64,000 nucleotides of DNA from JABWBP01 sp964522165 (GTDB taxonomy: Bacteria; Calditrichota; Calditrichia; RBG-13-44-9; J075): NCBI GenBank assembly GCA_964522165.1, contig CAZFVV010000003.1:1-64000 (forward strand). Direction: 5' to 3'. The translations under genes were made by a program, and so were the position numbers. Positions 9,850 through 19,711 of the stretch are shown piece by piece. How positions within the stretch are numbered: position 1 is the stretch's first letter; each line of letters begins with the position of its first letter. The notes under the pieces were generated by a model, which saw nothing but the letters and a program-made list of their open reading frames with translations, had not been told where the DNA came from and searched no databases.

Positions 9850-10857
9850 ATGAATATCGCAGTCCTATTAGGCGGCACCTCCGCGGAGCGCGACGTCTCC
9901 CTTTCCACAGGGATTGCCATTGCAAAGGCGCTGAAGGAAAATGGCCATGACGTGCAGGCGATTGATTGCGCCTATGGCGCTAAGCCGGTGGATTTCATAG
10001 GAGCCGATACCGGGCAGATTATCCGGGTAACCCCGTCGGAAATCGAAAAAGAGAAGCCGGCGTTAGATCGCAATATTTTTAGCACCGTGGAGTATCTGGT
10101 GCGGGAAAAAATCGAGGTGGTTTTCAACGCCCTGCACGGGGGCTACGGGGAGAACGGCCAACTCGCCGCCTTGCTCGACCTCGGTGGAATTCCCTACACC
10201 GGCAGCGGAGCCCTGGCCAGCGGCCTGGGAATGAATAAGCATCTCTCCAAAGTGATTTTTCAAGCGAACGGCGTGCCCACCGCCCCCTGGGAGAAATATT
10301 CCAGGCGCGAAGGCGTCGATTCCGCCAGACTTGCCGCAAGGGAAATGCCCCTGGTAGTGAAGCCGAACGAGCAGGGTTCCACGGTGGGCCTTTCCATCGT
10401 GCGCCAGCCGGGAGAATTGAGCGCCGCGCTGGAGCGGGCTTTTCAATTTGGCGACGCCGTTCTGGTCGAAAAATACATTCCCGGCAGGGAATTAACCGTT
10501 TCGGTGCTGGGCGGAGAGGCCCTGCCCATCATCGAAATCATTCCCGAAAGCGGGTTCTACGATTACGAAGCCAAATACCAGGGCGGTAAAACCCGCTACG
10601 TGGTTCCCGCGGAATTGCCGGAAGAGCTGGCGGCGAAAATCCGGGAAGCGGGCGCGGGAGCGTATCACGCCCTGGGCTGCCGCGGCTACGCCCGGGTGGA
10701 TTTCCGGCTGCAAGATGACGGGCAGTTCTTCTGCTTGGAAGTGAACACCCTGCCGGGCATGACCCCCACCAGCCTGGTACCCAAGGCCGCCAAAGCGGTG
10801 GGAATCGGATTCAATGAGCTGATGGAGCGGATTATAAGGCTGGCGATGGAGATATAG
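9850..10857 (+). CDS. ddl: D-alanine--D-alanine ligase
   Basis: Ddl joins two D-Ala for the peptidoglycan stem. The 335-aa ATP-grasp protein shows the N-terminal LLGGTSAERDVS loop, the family motif HGGYGENGQ at about 96-104, the ATP-binding lysine in VVKPNEQGST, and the C-terminal metal-binding EVNTLPGMT. Serine or glycine residues of the substrate loop (GSTVGLS) are in place. Six bases separate its stop from the next ATG, so it probably forms a two-gene operon with the ROK kinase. Confidence 0.95.
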   Translation: MNIAVLLGGTSAERDVSLSTGIAIAKALKENGHDVQAIDCAYGAKPVDFIGADTGQIIRVTPSEIEKEKPALDRNIFSTVEYLVREKIEVVFNALHGGYGENGQLAALLDLGGIPYTGSGALASGLGMNKHLSKVIFQANGVPTAPWEKYSRREGVDSARLAAREMPLVVKPNEQGSTVGLSIVRQPGELSAALERAFQFGDAVLVEKYIPGRELTVSVLGGEALPIIEIIPESGFYDYEAKYQGGKTRYVVPAELPEELAAKIREAGAGAYHALGCRGYARVDFRLQDDGQFFCLEVNTLPGMTPTSLVPKAAKAVGIGFNELMERIIRLAMEI

Positions 10858-10863
10858 TGAGAA

Positions 10864-11730
10864 ATGAATATTTCCATCGGCCTGGATATTGGCGGAACCA
10901 AAATTATGGCCGCAGCCGCCAACGAGAGCGGTGAGATCCTGCGGCGTTTGCGGGCAGACACCCCCCACGATCTGCAGGAGGGTTTAAGCCTGCTCAAAAC
11001 ATTGGCGGCGCAGCTCCGGGAAAATAACCGCATCATTGCCATGGGGGCGGCGATTGGCGGGCCGTTGGAGCATAAAAGCGGGGTGGTTTCTCCCCTCCAC
11101 CAGCCCCAATGGCGCAGCGTGCCCCTGAAAAACATTATGGAAACCCAATTCCGCTGCCCTTTTTTCGTGGACGTGGATACCAACGTTGCAGCGTTAGGCG
11201 AATACAAATTCGGCAAGGAAACCGCCTCGCGATTGTTGTATCTCACCCTCAGCACCGGCATGGGCGGGGGATTTTTGATCGACGGGAAAATTTACCGCGG
11301 AGCCGGCGGGGTTCATCAGGAGGCGGGACACCAGACGATCAATTTTCGCTGCGCCCACCCGGAGCGGGTACAGTGCGATTGCGGAGCGCCGGATTGTCTG
11401 GAGGCGCTGGTTTCCGGCAATGGTATCCGGCGCATTTACGGAAAACCGGCGGAGGAATTATCGGAAGGGGAGTGGGAGGAGGTTAGGTACAACCTCGGCC
11501 AGGGATTGCGCAACTTAGCGGCGCTCTATGCCCCGGAGGTGATCGTATTAGGCGGGGGCGTGGCCGTCGGCGCGGGGGAAAAACTGCTCCGCCCGGCCCG
11601 GGAAGCCCTGCACGCGCATTTGAAAATCGTTCCCGCCCCGCAAGTGCGCCTGAGCCGGTTGGGATACGACACCGCGCTGTTAGGAGCGATTGCCCTGGCG
11701 ATGGAGGGTGGGAGCGATGGGGGGGGTTAG
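10864..11730 (+). CDS. ROK family sugar kinase (glucokinase-like)
   Basis: A 288-aa ROK protein that would phosphorylate glucose, N-acetylhexosamines or a related sugar in the cytosol. The N-terminal phosphate loop is GLDIGGTKI. The ROK zinc motif appears as GHQ...CDCGAPDCLEA at about 158-180, and STGMGGG is the central glycine loop. There is no N-terminal helix-turn-helix, so it is a kinase and not a NagC-type repressor. The placement after ddl hints at a cell-wall sugar role, but this is inference. Confidence 0.88.
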   Translation: MNISIGLDIGGTKIMAAAANESGEILRRLRADTPHDLQEGLSLLKTLAAQLRENNRIIAMGAAIGGPLEHKSGVVSPLHQPQWRSVPLKNIMETQFRCPFFVDVDTNVAALGEYKFGKETASRLLYLTLSTGMGGGFLIDGKIYRGAGGVHQEAGHQTINFRCAHPERVQCDCGAPDCLEALVSGNGIRRIYGKPAEELSEGEWEEVRYNLGQGLRNLAALYAPEVIVLGGGVAVGAGEKLLRPAREALHAHLKIVPAPQVRLSRLGYDTALLGAIALAMEGGSDGGG

Positions 11731-11862
11731 CGTAATAGAGTGATGGAGTATTGCAGGTATTATTCCTCCAACCTCCAAGACCTCTCTACCCTAATACTCC
11801 ACCACTCCAATACCCCATCCCTCCAATAATCCATTGTGCCAACGCCCCAATCATCTTCCCGC

Positions 11863-14184
11863 TCACTCCTTCATCCTCATCACTACAAAAGTCATATCGT
11901 CGTTCTGCGGGCGGCCGTTGCGCCAACGCTCCGCTGCCCCGTTCAGGTGCGCGATGATTTCCTGCGGATCTCTATCTCCCGCTTCTCCGAAAACCGTTTT
12001 GATCCGCGATGTGTCAAAAATTTCCCACTTATCGTTAAACAACTCTTCCAACCCGTCGGACATCAACAGCACCGCATCGCCGGGCGATAATTCCAACCCC
12101 ACTTGCTGGTAGGGATAGCCTTCCGGCCCGCCCAGGGGCATTCCCTTGATCAACAGCTCCTCAACGGCGCGGGTTTGTTTCCGGAATATCAGAATCGGGG
12201 GCATCCCGGCGGAGGAAGCTACTAATTTATTGCCGCGAATCCGCACCAGCATCATGGCCATGTAGAGGTTGCCTAAGTGCATTTTGCGGATCATTCTGGT
12301 GCAGTGGTGAAAAAAGTCCGGGATGTAAAAGGTATTGCCCATGGTGTTGAACAGGCTTTTCATCAAAGTAACCATAATCCCCGCCCTGGTGCCGTGGCCG
12401 GTGGCGTCGCCGATGGCGGCGGTCAGGATGCCGCTGGAATCGAGCTGGAAATCGTAATAATCGCCGCCCACCTCGCTGGCGGTTTTCATGTACACGGCGA
12501 TGTCCAGGTGGGGGAGTTGGGGCACTTTTTCCGGCAGCATGGAAAGCTGAATCCGGCGGGCTTCCTCCAATTCCGCGGTTTTGCGGGCGTTGTCCGCCTC
12601 TAAAAGCCGGCGCTGAATTTCCTGCTCCCGGGCCTGGCGCTCGCTTTCCAATAATTGCTGGTTGGCGCGCGCAAAATCCCGCGCCAGGTTGATCGACATG
12701 GCAATACTGAGCACCAACACCCCGTACACGTAAACCACTTCTCTTCCTCCCGGCGCGCTGACCAGGTTCGCATCGATCAAAATTTGATAGACCACCGCGG
12801 CGGTCAATGCTAAAAACCCGATGCCGGAAATCCACTCCCTTTTTTTCATGCGGAAGATGCAGCGAAAAATGACCCGGATTAGCTCTATTAAGGCAATCCC
12901 CAAAAATATGTCGAAGATAGTCCCCACTATTTTGCTATGGGAAAATAAACTGCTGACGGCGATGATTGCTGCAACGCCCACAAAAATGAACCCGTGCCGC
13001 GGGAGCTTGGAATATCCCCGGGTGTAAGTGGTCAATAATCCGAATACCAGGGCGGTCAGGGTGGAGAGGAGCAGAATGCGGTTTAGCAAGATGATGCTAT
13101 GCACGCTATTGGTAAAGAAAAATTGGAAATTAACGTAGGAGAGGGCGGCAAAGCCGATCATGGAGACGGCATAGAAAAGATTCTCTTTTGCCGCGGGGTA
13201 GAATATGAACATCAGCAAGTGCACCAGGGCCAGGGTCAGCGGCACCGCGGAAAAGATGATTTGCGAAAGGCTGGCGTTGCGAACTTCTTCGATACGCCCC
13301 TGGGTGTAGGAATTCAAATGTCCCAGGCGAATGAGAAAACCGGCTTCATACCCGATTTGTTTTAAATATTCCGCGGAATGGTTGGAATAACGCACCGCTA
13401 AAACCTGGTCGTGCTGATTGTCGAAGACAATGGCGCGGGGCGTGCGGTCAAAAAAGGGCTGCTCTCCTTCCTTCGCCGCGCTTACTTCCCCAAAACGATA
13501 GTGCATCCTTCCGTTGAGATACACCTCCGAAGCGCCGGCCTGATCGACGAAGATCGCCAGCGGAACCGCCCAGAGCGAGGAGTCGATGGTCAGGTGGGTG
13601 CGAAACCAGCCGATTCCTTCCCAGCCGCTGGCAGGATATTGATCGGGAGGGAGCAGGGGGTTCACGGTTTCCCACTCCCGGTCGTCGAAATCCGGGGCGG
13701 CCCAGGCAGTGTCATCGCCGGGATGGTAACGCCAATTCTCGAACAGTTCCAGATTCCCGACCTTGTTCACCATGCGCTCGTAGGAAAGAACCGTTTTGCC
13801 CCGGTAAGTGTCGCGCCAGTGTGGAATTCTTACCGTTACCGTGGTGTCGCGGGTAACCGTAAGCGTGAAATTGGGAAATTCCAGGCCTTCGGCGCCGAAC
13901 GCTTCATTTCGCCAGGAACCGCGGGTGAATTTATACTCCAGTTGGGCGTCTTTTTCAAACTTAAGAGTTTTGGTCCAACTGCCGTCCGGTTGTGGAGCCA
14001 GAGCCGGTCCATTGGGACGCCAATTGCCTAATTTGAACTGGTTTCCGGTGAGGTGAATGGTAGAACCTGCCGGAAGGGAATCCGGAAACACCATGAAGGT
14101 AACTTTGTACTCCCGGAAGGATGTTTCACAACTCCAGGCTGTCAGCAGCAGGAGTAATACGAATAATCTGTTTTTCCCCGTCAT
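11863..14184 (-). CDS. Membrane PP2C (SpoIIE/RsbU-type) phosphatase with starch-binding-like and jelly-roll sensor domains
   Basis: A 773-aa multi-domain signalling protein. After a hydrophobic leader (WSC at 17-19) comes a CBM20/CBM48-like beta-sandwich (about 25-125; IHLTGNQFKLGNW, then the YKFTRGSW type of signature). A galactose-binding-like jelly roll follows (about 150-285; GWFRTHLTI...EVYLNGR). Then come about seven hydrophobic segments (about 300-510), a charged coiled coil (about 515-570), and a SpoIIE-type PP2C phosphatase with metal-binding SEVGGDYYDF and AIGDATGHG. Such proteins dephosphorylate anti-sigma-antagonists (STAS proteins). A STAS-like gene lies at 59357 in this window, though the link is speculative. 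The external domains suggest it senses a carbohydrate. Confidence 0.85.
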   Translation of the reverse strand: MTGKNRLFVLLLLLTAWSCETSFREYKVTFMVFPDSLPAGSTIHLTGNQFKLGNWRPNGPALAPQPDGSWTKTLKFEKDAQLEYKFTRGSWRNEAFGAEGLEFPNFTLTVTRDTTVTVRIPHWRDTYRGKTVLSYERMVNKVGNLELFENWRYHPGDDTAWAAPDFDDREWETVNPLLPPDQYPASGWEGIGWFRTHLTIDSSLWAVPLAIFVDQAGASEVYLNGRMHYRFGEVSAAKEGEQPFFDRTPRAIVFDNQHDQVLAVRYSNHSAEYLKQIGYEAGFLIRLGHLNSYTQGRIEEVRNASLSQIIFSAVPLTLALVHLLMFIFYPAAKENLFYAVSMIGFAALSYVNFQFFFTNSVHSIILLNRILLLSTLTALVFGLLTTYTRGYSKLPRHGFIFVGVAAIIAVSSLFSHSKIVGTIFDIFLGIALIELIRVIFRCIFRMKKREWISGIGFLALTAAVVYQILIDANLVSAPGGREVVYVYGVLVLSIAMSINLARDFARANQQLLESERQAREQEIQRRLLEADNARKTAELEEARRIQLSMLPEKVPQLPHLDIAVYMKTASEVGGDYYDFQLDSSGILTAAIGDATGHGTRAGIMVTLMKSLFNTMGNTFYIPDFFHHCTRMIRKMHLGNLYMAMMLVRIRGNKLVASSAGMPPILIFRKQTRAVEELLIKGMPLGGPEGYPYQQVGLELSPGDAVLLMSDGLEELFNDKWEIFDTSRIKTVFGEAGDRDPQEIIAHLNGAAERWRNGRPQNDDMTFVVMRMKE

Positions 14185-14330
14185 TATCAGCAGCAGTACC
14201 TTCGTTAAAACTTATACTCGCTATTCAAAGCTAAAATCAGCGCAGCAATATATTGGATCGCGCCTGGGAAATTATGGGATAGGGTGCGGAATGGGAAGCG
14301 GTTTTTTATTTTTTGGGAGAAAGAGCGGTT

Positions 14331-14362
14331 TAAAACAAAGCCCTGCCGGAGGTTGGCAGGGC
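14331..14362 (-). terminator. Rho-independent terminator of the ASPIC/FG-GAP gene
   Basis: On the minus strand, stem GCCCTGCC / GGCAGGGC (14355-14362 with 14340-14347, 7-base loop) is followed by the T-rich run TTTGTTTTA. It lies about 105 bp past the stop of the FG-GAP protein gene and before the phosphatase gene, so the two are probably separate transcripts. Confidence 0.7.
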
Positions 14363-14467
14363 GGAATGTAAAAACAGAATTCGCTGCTGCGCACTTTTTG
14401 ATTTTGCTACTCAACAAGTGTCATTCCCGAGCAAAAAACAGAATATCGTTTAACACTGCGGGGAAAA

Positions 14468-16357
14468 TCATTTCACCAGCAGCATTTTGTTCATCGCGCT
14501 GTATTCTCCTGTTCGCAGTCGGTAGAGGTAAATTCCGGCGCTTACCGGGCGCCCGGAATGATCGCTTCCGTCCCACTGCACGGTATAATCGCCCGGAGTT
14601 TTGCGCTCGCTTACCAGGGTGCGTACCCACTGCCCGGTAATATCGTAAATCTTCAATTCCACCCATCCGTAATCGGCGATTCGGAATTCGATGTTCGTGG
14701 AAGGGTTGAAGGGATTGGGATAATTCGCCCGCAACTCGAACGTTCCGGTAAGCCGGGAGGGAGCACTCTCGAGGGAGGTAATCGCCAGGGGAACCAGGCC
14801 GGTGCTTTCCGTGGCCTCGTAATATTGATTCGCGGCAACATTGGTGTAAACGTCCACGATGCCGGACGGCCAGCGAATTCTCAGCGTATCAAGCAGTGCA
14901 GCGTCTTTCAAGCCGAAATGCACCGTCAGGCTGTTGTGCCCGTTGAAGCTGTTCTGCGCGGAGACTTCCCGTAATTGGTACGCCGCGCTTCCGCCGATCA
15001 TCGCCCGCGCCTGCACCATCGCCCCGATGCCGGAGCGGTTGGAGCCGGGCGTGGTAGGATCGCCCTTGATCCCCTTACAGCGTATTTTGATCCAGTGGTA
15101 CCCGTTCTGGGTCTCATTGTGATAGAGGTACCGGTTCACGCCGTTTCCCATCACGAAAATATCCAACCGCCCGTCATTGTCGTAATCGCCGTTGCTCAGG
15201 CCGGTATTCACGCCCGCGTCGCTGCCCAGGGTGCCGCCGGTTACCGGGCTGAAGGTTCCGTCGCCGTTGTTGGCGTAAAGACGGTTCACCTGGTTGGCGT
15301 CGTTGGAGACAAAGCAGTCCAGGTCCCCGTCGTTGTCGTAATCTCCCCAGGACGAAGCCAGGGAAATATCCGCGTCGCCGGCAATGGAGCCAACCTCGGC
15401 CGCGGTCATGCGTTGGAAAGTATTGTCGCCGTTGTTGCGGTAAAGATTGTTTGCCAGGCCCCCCAATCCGCCGCCCCAGTTGGTCAGGTAAGCGTCCAGG
15501 TCGCCGTCGTTGTCATAATCGATCCAGTTCCACACCTGCCCGTCCACCAGGTCGGTGGCAATGGGGCTGTCGGTAATGCGGGCGAAATAGGCGCTGCCGG
15601 TCTCCATCAGCATGTTTTTGTAAAGATTATCCGGCGCCAGAAAATTGCTGGCCGGTCCGCTGCCAACGAAGAGATCTATATCCCCGTCCTGGTCGTAATC
15701 CGACCAGGCGCCCACGGTGTAAGGAGCTAACCCGGTCACCACCGCGCCTGTGTCAATTTTCGAGAAGGTGAAATTGGGGGGACCGTCGTTCAGGAATAAG
15801 TGGCTGGTGGTATCCGGGTAACCGGCAGGGAGGAATCCGGCCGGCAGGGTGATATACAAATCCAGGTATCCGTCGTTGTTATAATCCCCCCAGGCGCAGG
15901 CCCAGCCGCGATTGGCAAAACTGTTTCCGATAATTCCGCCATCGATCCGGGTAAAAACCTCGCTTCCGTCATTGCGATACAAATAGGACTCCGGGTTAGC
16001 GCAGAAAGCGTCGGGATCGCCGTCGTTGTCATAATCGCCCCAGCTATTCCCGTTTCCGATTGCCGGAACCTGGCCGCTGCCGAGGGCGGTAGTGATCTTG
16101 CTGAAATTCCCCTCCCCGTTATTGCGATACAGAAAAACGCGGTTGATGTAGAGATCTTCCCACCCGTCGCCGTTGTAATCTACCCAGGTGGCCCCGGCGT
16201 ATCCTCCGGACTGGTCGGAAATGATGGGATTGGTGGGATCGGTAATGCGCACCAGGGTGATCTGTGCATACAGCGGCGCTCCTGCGAGGAACGCCGCGAG
16301 CAGGGCGATGATCGCCACCCGGGCGGATTTATCGAATTTTCCATAGATATTTTTCAT
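14468..16357 (-). CDS. Secreted FG-GAP/VCBS repeat protein with ASPIC/UnbV domain and PNPFNP sorting domain
   Basis: A 629-aa secreted protein. A signal peptide (ending about PLYAQ, residue 31) is followed by at least seven repeats with the calcium-binding pattern WGDYDNDGDLD, typical of FG-GAP beta-propellers. Then comes an ASPIC/UnbV domain (about 420-510; SNRSGIGA, HFGL, IRWPSG). The C-terminal 80 residues form a FlgD-like domain starting YPNPFNPST and ending in the GIYLYRL motif, used as a secretion or anchoring signal in FCB bacteria. The ligand is unknown. AAGGATAATGCC upstream of the ATG provides a ribosome binding site. The terminator at 14331-14362 follows it. Confidence 0.9.
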   Translation of the reverse strand: MKNIYGKFDKSARVAIIALLAAFLAGAPLYAQITLVRITDPTNPIISDQSGGYAGATWVDYNGDGWEDLYINRVFLYRNNGEGNFSKITTALGSGQVPAIGNGNSWGDYDNDGDPDAFCANPESYLYRNDGSEVFTRIDGGIIGNSFANRGWACAWGDYNNDGYLDLYITLPAGFLPAGYPDTTSHLFLNDGPPNFTFSKIDTGAVVTGLAPYTVGAWSDYDQDGDIDLFVGSGPASNFLAPDNLYKNMLMETGSAYFARITDSPIATDLVDGQVWNWIDYDNDGDLDAYLTNWGGGLGGLANNLYRNNGDNTFQRMTAAEVGSIAGDADISLASSWGDYDNDGDLDCFVSNDANQVNRLYANNGDGTFSPVTGGTLGSDAGVNTGLSNGDYDNDGRLDIFVMGNGVNRYLYHNETQNGYHWIKIRCKGIKGDPTTPGSNRSGIGAMVQARAMIGGSAAYQLREVSAQNSFNGHNSLTVHFGLKDAALLDTLRIRWPSGIVDVYTNVAANQYYEATESTGLVPLAITSLESAPSRLTGTFELRANYPNPFNPSTNIEFRIADYGWVELKIYDITGQWVRTLVSERKTPGDYTVQWDGSDHSGRPVSAGIYLYRLRTGEYSAMNKMLLVK

Positions 16358-16572
16358 GGCATTATCCTTTTGTCAGTGAACTTCGCGGAAAGCGCGGAAT
16401 TGGGCGCCCGGGCAATCGGTGTTATTTCCAATGAAAATCAGGCACAGTGTCGGAAGAGTTGCCCGGGCCATAATAATTGGAATTTATGGAGAAGATTGAT
16501 GCTGGCAATATTTAATCCGGTTGGGCGCAGGGGGGCGCCCGCCTCGGTAATTTACCGTCAGCGGGTCATCCG

Positions 16573-16692
16573 TTACCCGTGGAGGCTCTTAATGGACAGC
16601 ATGCAGATGAAAAACATGATAAAAAGAAGCTTGCCCACCCGGGTACGGCTGAATAGAAACGCGCTGCCTAAAATGTAATAAAATTCGTCCAT
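16573..16692 (-). CDS. Candidate 39-aa single-span membrane peptide
   Basis: A short frame on the minus strand starts MDEFYYILGS and contains a strongly hydrophobic stretch (LLFIMFFICMLSI) flanked by basic residues, then stops at TAA. A good ribosome binding site, GGGAG, is placed 6-7 bp before the ATG. Length, one transmembrane segment and positive flanks fit small bacterial membrane proteins, but I recognise no family. It is too short to be sure; conservation in relatives would decide. Confidence 0.4.
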   Translation of the reverse strand: MDEFYYILGSAFLFSRTRVGKLLFIMFFICMLSIKSLHG

Positions 16693-16761
16693 TGATATCT
16701 CCCATCACGCAAATCGGAAAAGCATCTCTCTATCCCTGCATGGTTATGTTCTTTGACCACC

Positions 16762-16805
16762 GGGGTTCCTGCCGGAAGAAGCGCCGCACTTTCGGCAGGA
16801 ACCCC
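16762..16805. repeat. 13-bp perfect inverted repeat
   Basis: GGGGTTCCTGCCG at 16762-16774 is the exact reverse complement of 16793-16805. The loop is 18 bases. There is no T-run on either side, so it is more likely a REP-like element than a simple terminator. Confidence 0.6.
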
Positions 16806-16972
16806 CGCCGGAGACAGAGATACATTCCGTTGATATAATACGAATTCGGAAGGGATGAATCTATAACCCGAACGGGGGATTTTTACGGGTAAATTGGGGC
16901 AAATTCCAACGCCAACGCACCGCCGCATGCCCAACTAGCGGATTGAGCAGGTAGGCCAGCAGGGCGGCATGG

Positions 16973-19711
16973 TCATGCAGCCTCACTGTGGCGCAGCCAG
17001 GCCTTTTCAACTTCAATCAGCAGCAGTATTGCTATGCCCAGCGCCACACATAACAGCAAGTCGCCGGCCCTGAGCGGCGTAATCTGGAAGAACTGATCGA
17101 GGAAGGGCACGTAGAGGACGATGAGCTGGAGTACGGCCGTTATCACCACCAGTCCTAACAGAACCGGATTAGACCATAGTCCCAGCGAAACAAAAGATTC
17201 CTGTGTCGAGCGAGAGGCCAACGCCTGTCCCATCTGCATAAAGGCCAGCGAGGTGAAAATCATCGTCTGCCAGCGATTGTTGGCCGGATTGTCAACATCG
17301 TAATACAGCGCCCCCACACCTAGCCCCAAGAAGCCAATCATCAGCCCAACCCAGATAACGTGCTGCGTCAGCCCGCCACTGAAGAGACTTTCCTGCGGCG
17401 CACGGGGCGGCCGTTTCATCGTTTGGGGTTCAGCCGGTTCTACGCCCAGCCCCAACCCCAGCAGGCCATCGGTGAGGAGGTTTAGCCATAACAACTGCAA
17501 CGGAAGCAGGGCTACGTTGATGCCCACCACTGGTGCCAGCAGCATGACCAGCACCTTGCCTACGTTGCCCGCAATCGAAAACTTCACAAAGCGGCGAATG
17601 TTGTCGTAGATGGCTCGCCCTTCCTCCACCGCCGACACAATGGTGGCAAAGTTGTCGTCCAGCAGCACCATTTCTGACGCTTCCTTGGAAACGTCGGTGC
17701 CGGTAATGCCCATCGCGATGCCGATGTCGGCTTTGCGCAGCGCCGGCGAGTCGTTGACGCCGTCGCCGGTCATGGCCACCACCTGATCCTGCGCCTGCAA
17801 CGCTTCAACGATGCGCAGCTTGTGCTCCGGCGTTACCCGGGCATAAACCGATACCTCGCGCACGATCACGGCCAGCTCTTCCGGCGACATGCGGCTCAAA
17901 TCCTGCCCCGTTTTGACACGTATATTGTCGATGATGCCCAGGTCGTGGGCAATAAAGCGGGCTGTCAGAGGATGGTCGCCGGTGATCATGATGGGGCGAA
18001 TACCTGCGGCTTTGCAGGTGGCCACGGCCATTTTTACTTCCGGTCGTGGTGGGTCAATCATCCCTGTCAAACCAATAAAGATAAGGTCATCTTCCACTGG
18101 CGCAGGGTCGGATTGCCAGCGCAGGGCCAATCCCAGCACTCGCATCCCGTTTTGTGCCATCCGGTCGTTAGCCAGGTCAATACGTTGTTGCCAGTGATCA
18201 TCCATGGGAACGACCATACCATTCAGCCAGATAGCTCGGCAAAGCGGCAGCAGGCTGTCCACTGCTCCCTTGGTGAAGGCAACGAACGGGGTTGAGGCAT
18301 CCGTTAGTGCGCGCAGGGCTACGGGCAGTTGAGCAGAGTGATCCGGCAAACGGTGGACCGTGGTCATGCGTTTACGGTCAGCGTCAAACGGCAATTCGGA
18401 CACCCGCGGGGTCACAGCTTCCAACTCACTCTTGCGCAGGCCAGCCTCTGAGGCAGCCACCAGCAAGGCCCCTTCGGTGGGGTCGCCCAAGGCCAAATAG
18501 CGCCCGGTATGCGGGTCAGGGCGAAGGGAAGCATCGTTGCAGAGCGTCCCGGCGGCCAGCGCCAGTCCAATTTCCGGCGGCTGGCTGCCCAGAAAATCTG
18601 GACCGGCATCCGGCAAACGGAGTACTACGGCAGGATGGCGCGCCGTTTCCTGCAGATCCAAGAAATGTCCGGCTACATCGATGACGGTGACCGTCATGCG
18701 ATTTTCGGTAAGCGTGCCTGTTTTATCGGAGCAGATGGTGGTGACGGAGCCGAGGGTTTCCACGGCAGGCAGCTTGCGGATAAGCGCACGGCGGCGCAAC
18801 ATGCGCTGGGCGCCTAACGCGAGGGTAACGGTGACTACGGCAGGTAACCCTTCTGGTACCACTGCCACAGCTACGGAAACAGCCGTTAAAAACATCTCCT
18901 GTAGTGACTCTCCATGCCAAAGCCCAATGACCATCACCAGTGCAGCTACGATGATACCACCAATAGCCAACAGCTTGCCTACCTGATCCAGTCGCTGTTG
19001 CAGGGGGGTCATGCCAGTTTCGACTGTTTGCAACAGGGTGGCGATTTTGCCCAACTCGGTGTTCATACCGGTGGCGGTTACCACGGCTGTACCGCGCCCG
19101 TAGGTAGCTACTGTGCCCATGTAAGCCATGTTGCGCCGGTCGCCAAGGCTCACATCCTCGCCGGGTAGGGGGTCCACATGCTTCTCTACCGGCTCCGACT
19201 CCCCGGTCAGCGCCGCTTCCTGGATGCGCAGGTTAACGCTCTCCACCAGCCGCATATCGGCGGGGATGGAGTTACCCGCCTCCAGCAGTACCACATCACC
19301 GGGCGCCAATTCCTTAGCCGGAAGTTCACGGAGTACGCCATCTCGGCGGGTACGCACCACCGGCACGGTCAGTCGCTTAAGGGCAGCCATCGCCCGCTCG
19401 GCTCGGTACTCCTGCACAAAACCCAGCAAGGCAAAAAGCACAACAATAGCCGCAATAGCAGCCGTTTCCGTGACCTTGCCCAGAAACCCGGAAACCACGG
19501 CGGCAGCGATGAGGATCAGCACCATGTTGTTGGTGAACTGTGCCCACAACAGTCGTATAGGGGAGACGCCGCCCCGTTCTTGCAGTTCATTTGGGCCGTA
19601 CTGGCTCCGGCGATTTGCTGCCTCGGCATCGCTCAAGCCAGTGTTCAAATCAACATCAAGCGCCTGGACAACATCTACTATGCTTGAAGTGTGCCAAATT
19701 ATATGCGTCAT
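16973..19711 (-). CDS. P-type cation ATPase (calcium-transporting, P2-type)
   Basis: A 912-aa inner-membrane ion pump. It shows all P-type landmarks: actuator TGES (169-172), PEGLP in M4 (286-290), phosphorylation site SDKTGTLTEN with Asp329, the hinge motif MTGDGVNDSPALRKADIG, and a C-terminal domain with six helices. The PEGL sequence and overall layout match SERCA/PMCA-like bacterial Ca2+ ATPases; Mn2+ or Na+ transport cannot be excluded. It stands alone between two gene-poor stretches and is followed upstream by AT-rich DNA unlike its surroundings, so it may have been acquired laterally (inference). Confidence 0.92.
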   Translation of the reverse strand: MTHIIWHTSSIVDVVQALDVDLNTGLSDAEAANRRSQYGPNELQERGGVSPIRLLWAQFTNNMVLILIAAAVVSGFLGKVTETAAIAAIVVLFALLGFVQEYRAERAMAALKRLTVPVVRTRRDGVLRELPAKELAPGDVVLLEAGNSIPADMRLVESVNLRIQEAALTGESEPVEKHVDPLPGEDVSLGDRRNMAYMGTVATYGRGTAVVTATGMNTELGKIATLLQTVETGMTPLQQRLDQVGKLLAIGGIIVAALVMVIGLWHGESLQEMFLTAVSVAVAVVPEGLPAVVTVTLALGAQRMLRRRALIRKLPAVETLGSVTTICSDKTGTLTENRMTVTVIDVAGHFLDLQETARHPAVVLRLPDAGPDFLGSQPPEIGLALAAGTLCNDASLRPDPHTGRYLALGDPTEGALLVAASEAGLRKSELEAVTPRVSELPFDADRKRMTTVHRLPDHSAQLPVALRALTDASTPFVAFTKGAVDSLLPLCRAIWLNGMVVPMDDHWQQRIDLANDRMAQNGMRVLGLALRWQSDPAPVEDDLIFIGLTGMIDPPRPEVKMAVATCKAAGIRPIMITGDHPLTARFIAHDLGIIDNIRVKTGQDLSRMSPEELAVIVREVSVYARVTPEHKLRIVEALQAQDQVVAMTGDGVNDSPALRKADIGIAMGITGTDVSKEASEMVLLDDNFATIVSAVEEGRAIYDNIRRFVKFSIAGNVGKVLVMLLAPVVGINVALLPLQLLWLNLLTDGLLGLGLGVEPAEPQTMKRPPRAPQESLFSGGLTQHVIWVGLMIGFLGLGVGALYYDVDNPANNRWQTMIFTSLAFMQMGQALASRSTQESFVSLGLWSNPVLLGLVVITAVLQLIVLYVPFLDQFFQITPLRAGDLLLCVALGIAILLLIEVEKAWLRHSEAA

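Larger units (their letters stand above)
16358..16972. other. Gene-poor region between the FG-GAP protein and the cation ATPase
   Basis: 615 bp. It contains a candidate 39-codon membrane peptide gene (16573-16692, minus) and a perfect 13-bp hairpin (16762-16805). Longer frames here have poor codon character. Confidence 0.5.

Noticed and set aside
16668..16934. 88-codon minus-strand frame before the cation ATPase.
   Set aside because: It spans a 13-bp palindrome, has no ribosome binding site and shows no family pattern.
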